Assembly: GCA_023244835.1 (NCBI GenBank)
Contig: JAHFLN010000003.1
Coordinates: 1 to 51,631 of the forward strand
Direction of reading: 5' to 3'
Source: Candidatus Harrisonbacteria bacterium
Lineage (GTDB): Bacteria > Patescibacteriota > Minisyncoccia > UBA6257 > UBA11618
Length of the DNA: 51,631 nucleotides
The first letter of the stretch is position 1, and every line of letters starts with the position of its first letter. The notes beneath the pieces were generated by a model. It was not told the origin of the DNA, searched no databases, and saw only the letters and a program-made list of their open reading frames with translations. Positions 51,419-51,631 of the stretch are shown piece by piece. The translations under genes were made by a program, and so were the position numbers.

Positions 51419-51631
51419 CGGAGACCGCGGTATTCGGGGGCGGATGCTTCTGGTGCACCGAGGCGGTGTTTCAGAGCCTGAAAGGCGTTGCGGACGTAAT
51501 GCCTGGCTATGCGGGCGGGACGGCGAAGAATCCGACTTATGAGCGGGTATCGAGCGGGGAAAGCGACCATGCGGAAGTGATCAGGATCGAGTTCGACCCG
51601 GCCGTCATTTCATATCGCGATCTCCTCACGG
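51406..51631 (+). CDS. msrA: Peptide methionine sulfoxide reductase MsrA (3' end outside window)
   Basis: Open to the window end, 75 residues visible. Catalytic [13 protein letters not shown] near residue 12, then GVADVMPGYAGGTAKNPTYERV and HAEVIRIEFDPAVISYRDLL, typical MsrA. It starts inside the pyk end. No membrane anchor, so cytoplasmic, in contrast to the MsrA-MsrB fusion at 37997. Confidence 0.93.
   Translation, partial: MERITETAVFGGGCFWCTEAVFQSLKGVADVMPGYAGGTAKNPTYERVSSGESDHAEVIRIEFDPAVISYRDLLT

Overview
The window looks like a piece of a small, reduced bacterial genome, most likely a Patescibacteria/CPR member of the Parcubacteria (Paceibacteria) type. This is inferred from gene content, not from a marker tree. 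The main clues are a class II B12-dependent ribonucleotide reductase, a UvrC lacking its C-terminal HhH region, a pyruvate kinase lacking its C-terminal domain, CPR-style secreted proteins (HYR repeats plus a peptidoglycan-binding domain, CAP domain, DUF5666/DUF5667-like), a tRNA without an encoded CCA, and many genes whose -10 box sits only 6-9 nt before the start codon with no Shine-Dalgarno sequence, which implies leaderless mRNAs. The standard code applies: TGA ends many intact genes.

Layout. 1-4010: end of ftsZ, an M15 peptidase and nrdJ. 4061-5627: a DsbA-like oxidoreductase, a small Cys protein, an O6-alkylguanine methyltransferase and tRNA-Asn, whose 5' end overlaps the methyltransferase stop codon. 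5699-6852: two toxin-antitoxin modules (HicBA, RelBE-like); the second is bracketed by ~100 bp direct repeats. 7063-10937: the most interesting locus, one overlapping operon of a Fur/Zur-type regulator, a nicotianamine-synthase-like enzyme, a COG0523 metallochaperone GTPase, an unknown 199-residue protein and a YibE/F membrane protein, with a candidate operator inside the promoter. 10989-15262: a CsoR-controlled copper operon (csoR, SHOCT protein, copA, HMA-SafE/DsbD fusion, cupredoxin). 15321-22415: mostly hypothetical small genes, including a SpoVG with an inserted zinc ribbon, a lysozyme-like protein and two P-loop kinases. 22435-26111: a DUF2585-like membrane protein, a VOC protein and a DUF5666-like protein divergent from an ECF sigma/DUF5667 pair. 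26195-30573: secreted matrixin-like, HYR/PG-binding and CAP proteins. 30604-36691: acetyltransferases, SDR, stand-alone Clp-N protein, DoxX, a TIM-barrel epimerase-like protein and a small signal-peptide protein. 36882-37937: a tandem duplicated regulator pair with duplicated promoters and leaders. 37997-43518: MsrA-MsrB fusion, MerT-like protein, cold-shock protein, a thioredoxin/DsbB pair and an ABC permease/ATPase pair. 43622-50373: uvrB, uvrA (interrupted by an in-frame TGA), an unassigned structured RNA gene and a short uvrC. 50390-end: pyruvate kinase and the start of a second msrA.

Together the window is rich in metal homeostasis (zinc-like and copper operons), thiol-oxidation and repair functions (DsbA, thioredoxin/DsbB, two Msr loci), DNA repair (MGMT, UvrABC) and envelope proteins. 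The A+T-richer stretch from about 5.6 to 11 kb, with TA modules and dispersed repeats, looks like an acquired accessory region. No database search was possible; family names rest on motifs read by eye.
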